Shown here: positions 26,370 to 35,316 of the stretch, piece by piece
Position numbering within the stretch: the first letter of the stretch is position 1
Layout of the letters: the number at the start of each line of letters is the position of its first letter
From: Fictibacillus nanhaiensis
GTDB lineage: Bacteria; Bacillota; Bacilli; Bacillales; Fictibacillaceae
Direction of reading: 5' to 3'
Length of the DNA: 64,000 bases
Assembly: GCF_019801215.1 (NCBI RefSeq)
Contig: NZ_JAHVJO010000003.1
Span: forward strand, 372,001-436,000
The notes under the pieces: model-generated
Told to the model about the DNA's origin: nothing
Database searches by the model: none
What the model saw: the letters and a program-made list of their open reading frames with translations, nothing else
Position numbers and translations under genes: made by a program

Positions 26370-27260
26370 ATGAAAAAATGGATGTTATCTTTAGGGCTTA
26401 CAGCGGGGCTTATCTCGTTATCCGCTTGTAATAACGCAGGTGCTGACTCAGAAGCTATCGTTGAATCAAAAGCTGGAGATATTACAAAAGAAGAGTTTTA
26501 TAATAAGATGAAAGATCAGTATGGTGATCAAGTACTTGGCCAGATGATCGATGAAATGGTACTTGAAGACAAATACAAAGTAACAGACAAAGAGATTGAT
26601 AAAGAAATTGAAAAGATTAAAGAAGAGCTTGGAGGAGAAGATGCGTTCAAGCAAGCCCTTGAGCAAAATGGCTTAAATGATGAAAAACAATTAAAAGAAC
26701 GCGTAAAGTCTATGCTTTTAAATGAAAAAGCGGCAACTGAAGGCGTTAAAATTTCTGAAGACGAAATGAAGAAGGTCTTCGAAGAAAAATACAAAACAGA
26801 AGTAAAAGCGAGCCACATTCTTGTAGATGACGAGAAAACAGCAAAAGAAGTTCAAAAGAAACTGAACGAAGGCGGAGATTTCGCGAAATTAGCGGAAGAA
26901 TACTCTAAAGACCCTGGTTCTAAATCTAAAGGCGGAGACCTTGGCTTCTTCGGTAAAGGTGCAATGGTTCCTGAATTTGAGAAAGTAGCGTTCACTCTTG
27001 ATAAAGGTGAAACAAGCGACCTTGTAAAGTCTGATTACGGTGTACACATTATTAAAGTAACGGACAAGCGTGAAAACAAGTTTGAAGATAAGAAAGAACA
27101 AATCGAACAAGAATTGAAACAACAAAAAGCGAAGCCAATCACAGAAATCCTTGAAACTCTTCGCAAAAAAGCTGACGTTAAGGTGAAAGATAAAGAATTA
27201 AAAGAAAAGATGGAAAAGAAAGCTGAGCAACCAGAGCAGCCTGCAATGCCACAACAATAA
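26370..27260 (+). CDS. prsA: Foldase lipoprotein PrsA (peptidyl-prolyl isomerase)
   Basis: 296 residues from ATG 26370. Lipoprotein signal ending LISLSAC, Cys 20. Helical N domain, then a parvulin (PPIC) domain at about 130-225 with ASHILVDDEKTA, GGDLGFFGKGAMVPEFEKVAF and YGVHIIKVTD, and a charged Lys/Glu-rich C-terminal helix. PrsA helps exported proteins fold outside the membrane. It sits near ecsAB, hpr and a CssRS-like system, all linked to secretion. TAGGAG lies 10 nt upstream. Confidence 0.96.
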   Translation: MKKWMLSLGLTAGLISLSACNNAGADSEAIVESKAGDITKEEFYNKMKDQYGDQVLGQMIDEMVLEDKYKVTDKEIDKEIEKIKEELGGEDAFKQALEQNGLNDEKQLKERVKSMLLNEKAATEGVKISEDEMKKVFEEKYKTEVKASHILVDDEKTAKEVQKKLNEGGDFAKLAEEYSKDPGSKSKGGDLGFFGKGAMVPEFEKVAFTLDKGETSDLVKSDYGVHIIKVTDKRENKFEDKKEQIEQELKQQKAKPITEILETLRKKADVKVKDKELKEKMEKKAEQPEQPAMPQQ

Positions 27261-27265
27261 TAAAA

Positions 27266-27297
27266 TAAAAAGACCTGCCATCTCGGCAGGTCTTTTT
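27266..27297 (+). terminator. Bidirectional terminator between prsA and yhaL
   Basis: 9-bp stem AGACCTGCC/GGCAGGTCT (27271-27279, 27285-27293), extended by flanking A and T runs on both sides. Confidence 0.92.
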
Positions 27298-27608
27298 TAT
27301 TCACCTGAAGCTTTTTGATCCTCTTCAACAAAACCATTATTGATTAAGTATGCCTCATCTCTTGCCTTTGCGTGTTCAATGCGCTTCATATACACTTTTC
27401 CTTCTTCTTCAATGACCTTTTGTTCGATGGCTCGATCTTCTTGAAATAAAGTTACTACTCGGAATCCGCTATAAATAATGCCGCAAAGCACAAAATACAT
27501 CCACCATGGAGTCATTGTAAAAATTTTGCTTACTCCTGCCGAATATTCTTTCAATACAAATGCAGCAATGAGTATCGCACCAAAAAATAAAGCAGCATAT
27601 CCTTTCAT
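27297..27608 (-). CDS. yhaL: Sporulation protein YhaL
   Basis: 103 residues from ATG 27608 (AAGGGGGAG 7 nt upstream). Two hydrophobic segments, the second in the diagnostic PWWMYFVLCGIIYSGFRVV, followed by EEEGKVYMKRIEHAKARDE, the Spore_YhaL motif. It is longer than B. subtilis YhaL by an extra N-terminal membrane segment. Faces prsA and shares its terminator. Confidence 0.87.
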   Translation of the reverse strand: MKGYAALFFGAILIAAFVLKEYSAGVSKIFTMTPWWMYFVLCGIIYSGFRVVTLFQEDRAIEQKVIEEEGKVYMKRIEHAKARDEAYLINNGFVEEDQKASGE

Positions 27609-27674
27609 CGATAAACTCCCCCTTTTGTTAGACAAGCTTTTACTCAAGTCTATGAAGGAACAGAGAAAGATATG

Positions 27675-28982
27675 TCACGAAAGTACAGGTTCAGTCTTGT
27701 TCTCTGATTTAGAATTAGACTTAGTTTTCTTCTCGAATGCTCGGAACATGATGAAATATATGCCTGCACTCATAACCGCTAATAGAAAAAGAAGGTTAAA
27801 CGTGTTTTCAAATCCAATCCACATCGTTAATGGAATAGAAATTGGAGCAATGGTACGCCCAATGGTAAAGCGAAGACCGGCTGCAGCAAAGTATTGACCT
27901 CTCATATTTTCTGGAGCGAGTTTAGAAATAAAGCTTTCCTGTATGCCGACTACCATCAACTCTGCAATCGTAAAGATGACCATCGCAGCAAATAGAATCC
28001 ACATCATCGTCGTGCTGCCAAAAACGAGCATAGATACACCATATAGAAGTGCTGATGTGATAAATACTCTTCCTTCACGGAAACGGTTCATCCATCTGGC
28101 CATCCACACGGTACAGAGTGCAACCATTAGACCGTTTAAGGAGATTAAGTATCCAAAAACTTTTTCACCGGTCAATGAGATATCCCAGCTGCCAAACGAA
28201 AATAGGGATTGATCCGGTACTTTTTCAGTTGTGTAGATCGCTAAAAGCAGATCCATTTGCATAAATGTTTGGGCAACAAGAATTCCTGCAAAGATAAACA
28301 GCAAAAATAATTTGTCGCTTGCAATGACACGGTAATCTTTAAGCTGCTCCCAAACCGCTTCATACCATTTTTTATCAGGACCTACCTGTTCAAGTACTTC
28401 TTTCTTTACCGGTACAGTTTCTCTGATGTATTTCGCTAGTACGATTGCCAAAATGACACTGACGATCAAACAGGCGATTAAAAGTTCAAACCGATAAGAG
28501 AAAAAGAAGATACTTCCGAGCACAGGGCCAAAAACGACAGATATATTCATTGATGTATAGAACACCGCAAATACTTCTGTTCTATGCTTCTCCTCCACGA
28601 CGTCAGCAATCATCGCGTGACTTGCCGGCCAGTAAAGAGATCCAAATAGACCAAGAGTCGAAAATGCGATAAACGTTAAAATAGGTGAATCTAACCAAGG
28701 AGAGTTTGCCAGAACAAAGAATATGAAGGTAATCGCCTGTCCCCAGGCAGAGATAACCATCATTTTCTTTCGTCCATATTTATCTGCACAATATCCGCCT
28801 ACGAGATTCGCAAAGACACCTACAACCTGTGAAAGCACAAGCAAAATTCCGGCAGATTCTTTGCCAAGCTCATCTGAAAAATAGATAGCCATAAACGGGA
28901 AGAACATCCAAAATAACAGACTAACGAAAAACTCACCGATCAATCTTACTTTAATATTTGTATCCCAGTCTTTCCATTTCAT
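27675..28982 (-). CDS. MFS efflux transporter with attenuator leader
   Basis: 435 residues with about twelve membrane segments. MFS loop motif GGYCADKYGRKKMM between helices 2 and 3 and a drug-proton antiporter-like stretch GPVLGSIFFF in helix 5. Start ATG 28982 (MKWKDWDTNIK); longer alternatives lack a ribosome-binding site. It is preceded by a 14-codon leader ORF and a factor-independent terminator (29065-29258), an arrangement typical of antibiotic-inducible resistance genes, so a drug exporter is likely. The substrate is unknown. Confidence 0.88.
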   Translation of the reverse strand: MKWKDWDTNIKVRLIGEFFVSLLFWMFFPFMAIYFSDELGKESAGILLVLSQVVGVFANLVGGYCADKYGRKKMMVISAWGQAITFIFFVLANSPWLDSPILTFIAFSTLGLFGSLYWPASHAMIADVVEEKHRTEVFAVFYTSMNISVVFGPVLGSIFFFSYRFELLIACLIVSVILAIVLAKYIRETVPVKKEVLEQVGPDKKWYEAVWEQLKDYRVIASDKLFLLFIFAGILVAQTFMQMDLLLAIYTTEKVPDQSLFSFGSWDISLTGEKVFGYLISLNGLMVALCTVWMARWMNRFREGRVFITSALLYGVSMLVFGSTTMMWILFAAMVIFTIAELMVVGIQESFISKLAPENMRGQYFAAAGLRFTIGRTIAPISIPLTMWIGFENTFNLLFLLAVMSAGIYFIMFRAFEKKTKSNSKSENKTEPVLS

Positions 28983-29064
28983 GTTGTTCACTCTTTTCTT
29001 GTAATAAAATATCTGATACATACCTTCTTTTTGAGTACTTTAGAAGTGGATAATGGGATCATTT

Positions 29065-29118
29065 TTAATAAAAATAAAAAAGCCCATGGATAAGCACCTC
29101 TACAATGTGCATTCCACA
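29065..29118 (-). terminator. Leader terminator before the MFS gene
   Basis: On the minus strand TGGAATGCAC (29116-29107) pairs imperfectly with GTGCTTATCCA (29097-29087), extended by GU pairs, and is followed by GGGCTTTTTTATTTTT. It lies about 85 nt before the MFS start. The 5' arm can instead pair with 29179-29170 (10 bp, one GU), forming an antiterminator. Confidence 0.75.
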
Positions 29119-29213
29119 GACTTTTTGTAAAAAGGCTGCCTATGACACATGAAAGATCGCTCAAAAGAAGGTAGAATGCATGCTAAATAAGCCTTTCCTA
29201 ATCGGATTGGTCG

Positions 29214-29258
29214 TTATTTAGCTTGCTTTCCTGCCTTAATCTGAACAATGCTTTTCAT
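29214..29258 (-). CDS. 14-codon leader peptide of the MFS gene
   Basis: ATG 29258 with AGGAGG 9 nt upstream encodes MKSIVQIKAGKQAK. The last three codons GCTAAATAA (29222-29214) pair perfectly with TTATTTAGC (29190-29182). A ribosome stalled near the end would therefore change the downstream fold. Size and layout resemble the erm and bmr leader peptides. Confidence 0.65.
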   Translation of the reverse strand: MKSIVQIKAGKQAK

Positions 29259-29302
29259 GAGTCATTGCCTCCTAATATTCTTAATCTAACTTTCCAATTC
29301 CA

Positions 29303-29331
29303 AATTTATCATAATTTCAAGCAATTCACAA
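29303..29331 (-). promoter_or_regulatory. Probable SigA promoter of the MFS leader
   Basis: TTGTGA (29331-29326), 17 nt spacer, TAAATT (29308-29303); each hexamer matches 4 of 6. Transcription would start near 29296, about 40 nt before the leader ATG. Confidence 0.4.
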
Positions 29332-29345
29332 TCGTTTTCTGGATA

Positions 29346-30305
29346 TTAATTTTTTATTAATTCTGTTTGGAATTGCGGCTTATACAGTGAACGGTTTTCA
29401 AGAGCAAACTGTTTTTCAGTAAATTCTCCAGGCTGCACTTTTTCAAGAGCACGGTCCATCATGTTCATTCGCGCATCAAAATTATCAATCATATGAAGAA
29501 TCTCTGCTTCTCTGATTAAAGGCTGTTTCGGACTGCCCCACTCTGGTTTGCTGTGATGACTGAGAACAAGATGCTGAAGAACAGTAACTTCTTCACCTTC
29601 AATCTCAAGCTCACTTGCTGCCATTCCGATTTCATTAACCATAATGGTTATATGACCAAGTAATTTGCCTTCAAGCGTGTAAGACGCTGCAACAGGTCCT
29701 GATAATTCAATAACTTTACCGAGATCGTGTAGGATAATCCCTGAATAAAGGAGATCTGTGTCCAATGAAGGGTATAGCTTACTAAATGCCTTTGCCATGT
29801 TCAGCATTGAAACAACATGGTATGCAAGGCCTGAAACAAATTCATGATGATTCTTAACAGCAGCTGGGTACTCTAGAAACTCGGTCTGATGCTTTTTCAG
29901 AAGATGTCGGGTGATTCGCTGGATATTCGGGTTCTTCATCTCAAATATGTATTGCGTAATCGTCTCAACCATCGCTTCTTGTGTAAGTGGAGCTGTTTCC
30001 AGAAAATCGCTTACTTTTACTCCATCAAGCTCCGTTGCAGGGCGGATCGCTTTAAGCTTAAGCTGCATTTTTCCTCTGTAGTTCCCCATCTCACCAGACA
30101 GTTTTACGATTTCTTGAGCAGCATAAAGCCCTTCATCTTCTGGAGAACTATCCCACAATTTTGCTTCAACATCACCTGATTGATCTTGCAGGATTAATGT
30201 TAAAAATGGTTTCCCGTTGCTGGCCGTTCCTTTTACAGAAGATTTAATTAGAAAAAAACCGTCAACCATTTCTCCCACTTTATAAAATGCAAGTCCTTTT
30301 TTCAT
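29346..30305 (-). CDS. yhaM: 3'-5' exoribonuclease YhaM
   Basis: 319 residues. An N-terminal OB-fold (about 1-95: [24 protein letters not shown]) is followed by an HD metal-dependent phosphohydrolase domain ([36 protein letters not shown]). In B. subtilis YhaM degrades RNA and single-stranded DNA 3' to 5' and trims terminator stems. Here it is separated from yhaO-yhaN by the two-component genes, unlike in B. subtilis. Confidence 0.95.
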   Translation of the reverse strand: MKKGLAFYKVGEMVDGFFLIKSSVKGTASNGKPFLTLILQDQSGDVEAKLWDSSPEDEGLYAAQEIVKLSGEMGNYRGKMQLKLKAIRPATELDGVKVSDFLETAPLTQEAMVETITQYIFEMKNPNIQRITRHLLKKHQTEFLEYPAAVKNHHEFVSGLAYHVVSMLNMAKAFSKLYPSLDTDLLYSGIILHDLGKVIELSGPVAASYTLEGKLLGHITIMVNEIGMAASELEIEGEEVTVLQHLVLSHHSKPEWGSPKQPLIREAEILHMIDNFDARMNMMDRALEKVQPGEFTEKQFALENRSLYKPQFQTELIKN

Positions 30306-30401
30306 ATTCCACCCCGCCTTTCTTTGTTTTCAGTATAGCATATCAGCTAATATATCTACGTGTATGAACACTAGAGTAATGAAATGTTTTCGTTTTTATC
30401 T

Positions 30402-31754
30402 TTATACCTTCTCATTAATAGGAAGCCTGATTTGAAAAGCGACGCCTGATTCCGTATTGTGTGCTTCTGCTGTTCCCCCATGAAGCTCAGCGATTCGTTT
30501 AACTATGGCAAGTCCTAGTCCGAACTGTCCCTTATTTCCTTTACGAAATGGCTGAAAAATCTCTTCTCCAGAAACACCTGTTAGCTTTTCTCCATCATTA
30601 TAAACTTCAATGATCAAGTAATTGCCTTTGTAAAAGGAAGAAAGCCGGATCGTCTGATCAGCATAGCGCAATGCATTTTGAACGAGATTATCGAGCAGGA
30701 TGCTCCACTGTTCTTGGTCACCGAATATCTTATAGTGGCTTCCTGTAATGTCAAAATGAATATCTTCACGCTGGTATTTGAAACGCTCGACTATATCTTC
30801 TGCAAGGTCACCAAATCGGAAATGTTCCTTAGTGACAATATCTAGTTTCATAGCATCCAATTTTGTGTAGTACAGCATGTTTTTCACACGCTTCTCCATT
30901 CTCTCTGTCTCTTTTAATATGACATCCATCATATCTTCTGTCGTTTTCTTAGGCATGATGCCATCTTTCACAGACTGGGCGTAACTTTTGATCGTCATAA
31001 TCGGTGTTTTCAGCTCATGTGAGGCATGCTGGATAAATGTCTTCTGAGCATGATCATGTCTAAGCAGATTCTGCCTCATCTCCTCAAACTGTTTCGACAA
31101 GACGTAGAACTCATCATCCCCCTTCCAATGAAAGGGTTCCTGCCAGTTTCTTTTCGCAATCTGCTCGAATCGCTTCCCAAGAATCGCTAATGGAGAACGG
31201 AGGTACCTTGCAAGCCAAATGGCGGGCAAGATGGAAAAGATACCGGTGAAAAGCAAGATCAATACAAGTCTTAACCAAAGACGGTTCACCATTTGATCAC
31301 GATATGTATCCCACATATAGGAAATCAAATAAACTTTCTCATCTAAAACGTTGGTTTTTGTAGAGATCACATAAAAAAGGGTAGCATTTTTATAAGTCAA
31401 CTCGTATCTGCCCTGCGTTTTCTTCTGTTCGTACGCTTTCTCAGCCATTTCCACTAATACCTCTTGCGGAACAAAATCTCCTTCCGTGGCATACTGATCA
31501 ACGATAAGAATATGTCCTACCGAGTGGCCTGCATTTTTTCTTTCATAAAAGTCGATAGAAGATTCCCCTTTTTGAGGGAACTGCATTTTTGGGTCAAGCA
31601 CAGTTTTTTGACCGTTTTCGATAATTCGATAGGTTTCTTCAGTCATTGTATCTTTTATGGAAAGCGGGTAGATTATGGCTGTCAAAAGTCCTATCGTGAA
31701 CAGCAGCAGTCCGAACGAGAGCCAGATTCGCTGAGAGAGATTTAATCGAATCAT
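30402..31754 (-). CDS. Sensor histidine kinase, CssS-like
   Basis: 450 residues. Two membrane segments (about 10-32 and 160-182) enclose an extracytoplasmic domain. Then come a HAMP segment (WLARYLRSPLAILGKRFEQIAKRNW), the phosphoacceptor HASHELKTPIMTIKSYAQSVKDGIMP, and ATPase boxes NLVQNALRYA, YNDGEKL and GQFGLGLAIVKRIAELHGG. The TM-HAMP-dimerisation sequence resembles CssS, the secretion-stress sensor. Overlaps the regulator gene by 4 nt. Likely a CssRS-type pair controlling quality-control proteases, consistent with nearby prsA, but the operon context differs from B. subtilis. Confidence 0.85.
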   Translation of the reverse strand: MIRLNLSQRIWLSFGLLLFTIGLLTAIIYPLSIKDTMTEETYRIIENGQKTVLDPKMQFPQKGESSIDFYERKNAGHSVGHILIVDQYATEGDFVPQEVLVEMAEKAYEQKKTQGRYELTYKNATLFYVISTKTNVLDEKVYLISYMWDTYRDQMVNRLWLRLVLILLFTGIFSILPAIWLARYLRSPLAILGKRFEQIAKRNWQEPFHWKGDDEFYVLSKQFEEMRQNLLRHDHAQKTFIQHASHELKTPIMTIKSYAQSVKDGIMPKKTTEDMMDVILKETERMEKRVKNMLYYTKLDAMKLDIVTKEHFRFGDLAEDIVERFKYQREDIHFDITGSHYKIFGDQEQWSILLDNLVQNALRYADQTIRLSSFYKGNYLIIEVYNDGEKLTGVSGEEIFQPFRKGNKGQFGLGLAIVKRIAELHGGTAEAHNTESGVAFQIRLPINEKV

Positions 31755-32428
31755 GATGGAATGATCCGATATCCTGAACCATATACCGTTTCCAAGTTCA
31801 GCCTCGGCATTTTTTTCCGAACACGGCGAATCACATCGTCAACAGCTCGTTCTGACCCAAAATAATCGTCTCCCCAGACAGATTCCAATATTTCTTCTCG
31901 CTTTCGGGATTTCCCCTTGTTCTCGATTAAGTAGAGCAGCACGTCTATTTCTTTGCCTGTTAAGTTGATTATTTCTCCTTCACGCGTAATCTTTCTCGAG
32001 ATCGGATCTATCCTGTATCCAGTAATTTCAATTACTTGCGGCACCTGATTTCCTGTTTCATAGATTCTTGTTAATAGTTTTTTTACGCGGATCACAAGCT
32101 CTCTTGGCATAAAAGGTTTTGCCAAATAATCATCACTTCCCATTTCAAGTCCGACAATCCGGTCAAGATCCTGATCTCTAGCTGAGATAAAGATAACAGG
32201 TGTATCTTGATTTTTTTTAATCTCTTTTATCATTTCATAGCCGTCCATTCCTGGCAGCATAATATCCAAAATCCATAGATGGGGAGGGGATTCTTCAGAA
32301 CACTTCAATGCATCTTCTCCATTATGAAAAACGGATACACTCCATCCCTCTTTTTCCATATACGCTTTTAAAACATGTGCAAGATCTTGCTCATCCTCTA
32401 CTAAATAAACGGAATAGTCATTTGACAT
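31751..32428 (-). CDS. OmpR-family response regulator, CssR-like
   Basis: 225 residues. Receiver domain with acidic pocket EDEQD and phosphoacceptor Asp55 in HLWILDIMLPGMDGY; switch residues in PVIFISARD and the lysine in DYLAKPFMPREL. C-terminal winged helix (LTGKEIDVLLYLIENKGKSRKREEI, GSERAVDDVIRRVRKKMP, VYGSGYRI). Phrases such as PHLWILDIMLP and KPFMPRELVIRVKKLL are close to CssR. AAGGAGGGG precedes the start. It begins only 18 nt after yhaN. Confidence 0.88.
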   Translation of the reverse strand: MSNDYSVYLVEDEQDLAHVLKAYMEKEGWSVSVFHNGEDALKCSEESPPHLWILDIMLPGMDGYEMIKEIKKNQDTPVIFISARDQDLDRIVGLEMGSDDYLAKPFMPRELVIRVKKLLTRIYETGNQVPQVIEITGYRIDPISRKITREGEIINLTGKEIDVLLYLIENKGKSRKREEILESVWGDDYFGSERAVDDVIRRVRKKMPRLNLETVYGSGYRIIPS

Positions 32429-32446
32429 GGGCCGTCCCCTCCTTTT

Positions 32447-35308
32447 TTAACTAATACTAAAACGACTGCCCCATTGAATAAATGGTACAGAAGGAATGAG
32501 AGATTCAAGATGAGAGTGGCATGTAAAATATAGAACTTGCCGATTTAGTGCTACCTCTTGAATGAGTGACAGGGTCTTTCTCGTTCTCTTCTCATCAAAG
32601 TTCACAGCGATATCATCCATAAAAATCGGAAAACCTGCTGGACCCGCGTTCGCAGCTACTGCCAGTCTGATAGACAAGTACACTTGCTCTGCCGTTCCCC
32701 TGCTTAATTCATGGGGGTAATAGCGAGATCCATCTGCTTTTACGACTGCCAATTCATCTGTTTCTGTATAGATGATAGATTGATATTCACCTTCTGTTAT
32801 CTTACTAAAATACTCACTGGAAGTCTTTAAAACTGCTGGCAGTTTTGTTTGTTGATACTCTTCTTTAACTTTTTGAAGTGCATGCTGTGCAAGACGATAA
32901 CTTGCCCACTTTTTCACGAAATTGTTCCATTCTTCTTTTAATAGCTCGAACCGATGCATATGCTCAGAATAGCTGCCGTCCTCCAGAAGTTTCTTCATTT
33001 CCCACTCAAGTTTGGCTTTGTCTTCTGTAAGCGTCGTGAGTTCGGTCTGCCATTTTACTTCTTTATTTTCACAGTACTCAAGATGCTGAAGCGTTTGATC
33101 ATATTGCTCGGTTATCTTCTCGGCCATCTTCTCAATTTCAGAAGCTGAAAACCCGAGGGATAACAGCTGATTGTACAGCATATCTCTGTCTTCCACGAGC
33201 TTTGTATATGTAGCGACATCTTTCCCTTTTTTGTAATATTCTTCCTCATTATGAACACCAGCGTCTTTCCACAAATGTTCAATTTGGATCTGAATATGTT
33301 GAATCTGTTTGTGCAGTCCTTCTTTTCTCTCTAAAAGTTCTGTAAGGTTTCTTCGGAGATGATCTCTTTCTGTTACGCTCTGCAACTGCTTCTCTAATTT
33401 CGAATGAAGTCGGGTAACCTGTTCCACAAACGTATTTGAAGTCTCTTCATTAAACGCCGAAGAGAGCTGCAGTGCTTTACTTTCGTAAGAAATCCATTCA
33501 TCTTTCATTTGCTGAAGCTTTTGTGCAGCGTTTTGCTTCTTTTTCATAAGCTCTTTTAATTTATAGAGACTATTCACATACCCTGACACTAGTAATCTGT
33601 CGAGCTCACTTGTATAACCATTTTCTTTAGCCCAACTTTCTGCACGTTCTAATAAGCGTACCTCTTCTATTTCTAAGTAATCGAGTTGCTTTGCAATTTG
33701 TAAATAAACATTATTTTCATGTGCCAGCACGGCTTCTAACTGAATCCATAGCTTTCTGTTCTCAAGCTCTTTTAACCATTTTTGATCTGTATACTGAACC
33801 TCATTGAGAGAGTTTGCTGTTTTCTTTTTCATTCCATTTAGTGCTGTCATCAAACCTGTTAACAGCAAAACAAGAAAACCGCCATAAAAAACCGATGAGT
33901 TATCGGTTGACCACCCAGACCAGATCAGAACAGCGGCAGAAATAAAGGGCAGCCATACAGCATATAAAGGAAATGAATTTTTTTGATTCTTCTTGTTCTG
34001 TTCCTTTTCATAACGTTCGTATTCTTCTTGAGGTAAAAGGCGTGCTTTCAGGTCTGATTGTTCTTTTTCAAAACCTTCAAGCTTTACTCTGGATTCTTCC
34101 AGATCGCCTTCTAGCCTTCTTTTTCTCTCTTGAATGTTCACTTTTTGTTTTAGTAATTCCTCATGTTCATGTAAAGATGAAAGAGTGAAGGACAATTCAC
34201 TTAATTCTTTTTCACCCCATGTTTCACCAATTGAAGCACTAAGGTCTTTTTCTTCAACCTGAAGTTGATCGATACTCTTCTCCAGATCGTGCATTTGTTT
34301 TTGTAAAAGCTCAACATGTGATCGTTTATTAAACAATTGTTTAATTTCCTTCTGTAGCGCAAAAAACGCTTCATTCACCTCAAGTGCATTCTCTGCGTTC
34401 TTGACGTGTGAAATCCTTTCTTCTATATATTGAAGTTCTCCATTTAATAAGGAAACTTCTTTTTTCCATTGCTCAAACCGATTTATTCCATTTTCAGGAA
34501 AAACTATTTCTGATGAAACAAATGGCTTTAGTTTTTGTGAGAATTGTTTATATTTTTCTAAAACGGGCTGAAGCTCAAATAATCGCTTAAGTAACCTGCG
34601 TTCTTGTTGAACCTCCTTTAACTCTCCGAAAAGCGATTGACTTCTTTTTTCCAGGTTCTCTTTTTGGGTCTTGATATGCTGGTAATTTTCATTCTTTTCC
34701 CGATACTCGCTCAAGGATTTTTCTATTCGCTTTAATTGTTCCAGCTTTTCATTAATAAGAGGCTTTTTACCCGCCTTTTTAAATAATTCCGATTGTTTCT
34801 TTTCAAACGTTTGTTCAATTTCAAGAAGATCACGATCCCCGGAGATAGCCGTACTGATTAAAAAATTCCCAAGTTCTTCAGAGGTTAATTTATCGAGCTT
34901 TTGCAGTCCATCAAGTCCAAAGCAATAAGCACCTTGAAAAAGAGATTGATCCATTCGGTCTAATAGCTGACTTAAAAAGGGCTCTTCTTTTAGCTCTCCG
35001 GTTTCATTGTAAATCGTAACCTCTCCAGCCACTTTGGAACCTTCAATTCTTTCTATCGTCCAAATTCCCCATTTGGGGTGATCGATGATAAGCTTACCTC
35101 CCATGCGATTTCCGTTCTTTGGTTCATACCGTCGTTGGGATTGATTTTTAGTTGGAAACCCAAATAAGATGCATCTTATAAAATCCATCAATGTAGTCTT
35201 ACCCGCTTCATTTTCTCCAAACAGCCATTGGAATCCAGTTTTCTCCAATGTTATTTTGCAATTTTGCAACACACCAAAGTGATAGATATGAAGAAAAACG
35301 ATTTTCAT
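32447..35308 (-). CDS. yhaN: SbcC/Rad50-like ATPase YhaN
   Basis: 953 residues. Walker A WLFGENEAGKTTLMDFIR near residue 30, a long coiled-coil middle interrupted by a hydrophobic pair around 455-490 (FPLYAVWLPFISAAVLIW, GGFLVLLLTGLM), and the C-terminal ABC-type signature and Walker B LSRGTAEQVYLSIRLA, FPIFMDDIAVNFD. The hydrophobic pair within the coiled coil suggests membrane attachment, which is unusual for Rad50-like proteins but typical of YhaN-type proteins. Starts 8 nt after yhaO; the two proteins should form an SbcCD-like nuclease complex. Confidence 0.92.
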   Translation of the reverse strand: MKIVFLHIYHFGVLQNCKITLEKTGFQWLFGENEAGKTTLMDFIRCILFGFPTKNQSQRRYEPKNGNRMGGKLIIDHPKWGIWTIERIEGSKVAGEVTIYNETGELKEEPFLSQLLDRMDQSLFQGAYCFGLDGLQKLDKLTSEELGNFLISTAISGDRDLLEIEQTFEKKQSELFKKAGKKPLINEKLEQLKRIEKSLSEYREKNENYQHIKTQKENLEKRSQSLFGELKEVQQERRLLKRLFELQPVLEKYKQFSQKLKPFVSSEIVFPENGINRFEQWKKEVSLLNGELQYIEERISHVKNAENALEVNEAFFALQKEIKQLFNKRSHVELLQKQMHDLEKSIDQLQVEEKDLSASIGETWGEKELSELSFTLSSLHEHEELLKQKVNIQERKRRLEGDLEESRVKLEGFEKEQSDLKARLLPQEEYERYEKEQNKKNQKNSFPLYAVWLPFISAAVLIWSGWSTDNSSVFYGGFLVLLLTGLMTALNGMKKKTANSLNEVQYTDQKWLKELENRKLWIQLEAVLAHENNVYLQIAKQLDYLEIEEVRLLERAESWAKENGYTSELDRLLVSGYVNSLYKLKELMKKKQNAAQKLQQMKDEWISYESKALQLSSAFNEETSNTFVEQVTRLHSKLEKQLQSVTERDHLRRNLTELLERKEGLHKQIQHIQIQIEHLWKDAGVHNEEEYYKKGKDVATYTKLVEDRDMLYNQLLSLGFSASEIEKMAEKITEQYDQTLQHLEYCENKEVKWQTELTTLTEDKAKLEWEMKKLLEDGSYSEHMHRFELLKEEWNNFVKKWASYRLAQHALQKVKEEYQQTKLPAVLKTSSEYFSKITEGEYQSIIYTETDELAVVKADGSRYYPHELSRGTAEQVYLSIRLAVAANAGPAGFPIFMDDIAVNFDEKRTRKTLSLIQEVALNRQVLYFTCHSHLESLIPSVPFIQWGSRFSIS

Positions 35309-35316
35309 GATTTCAC

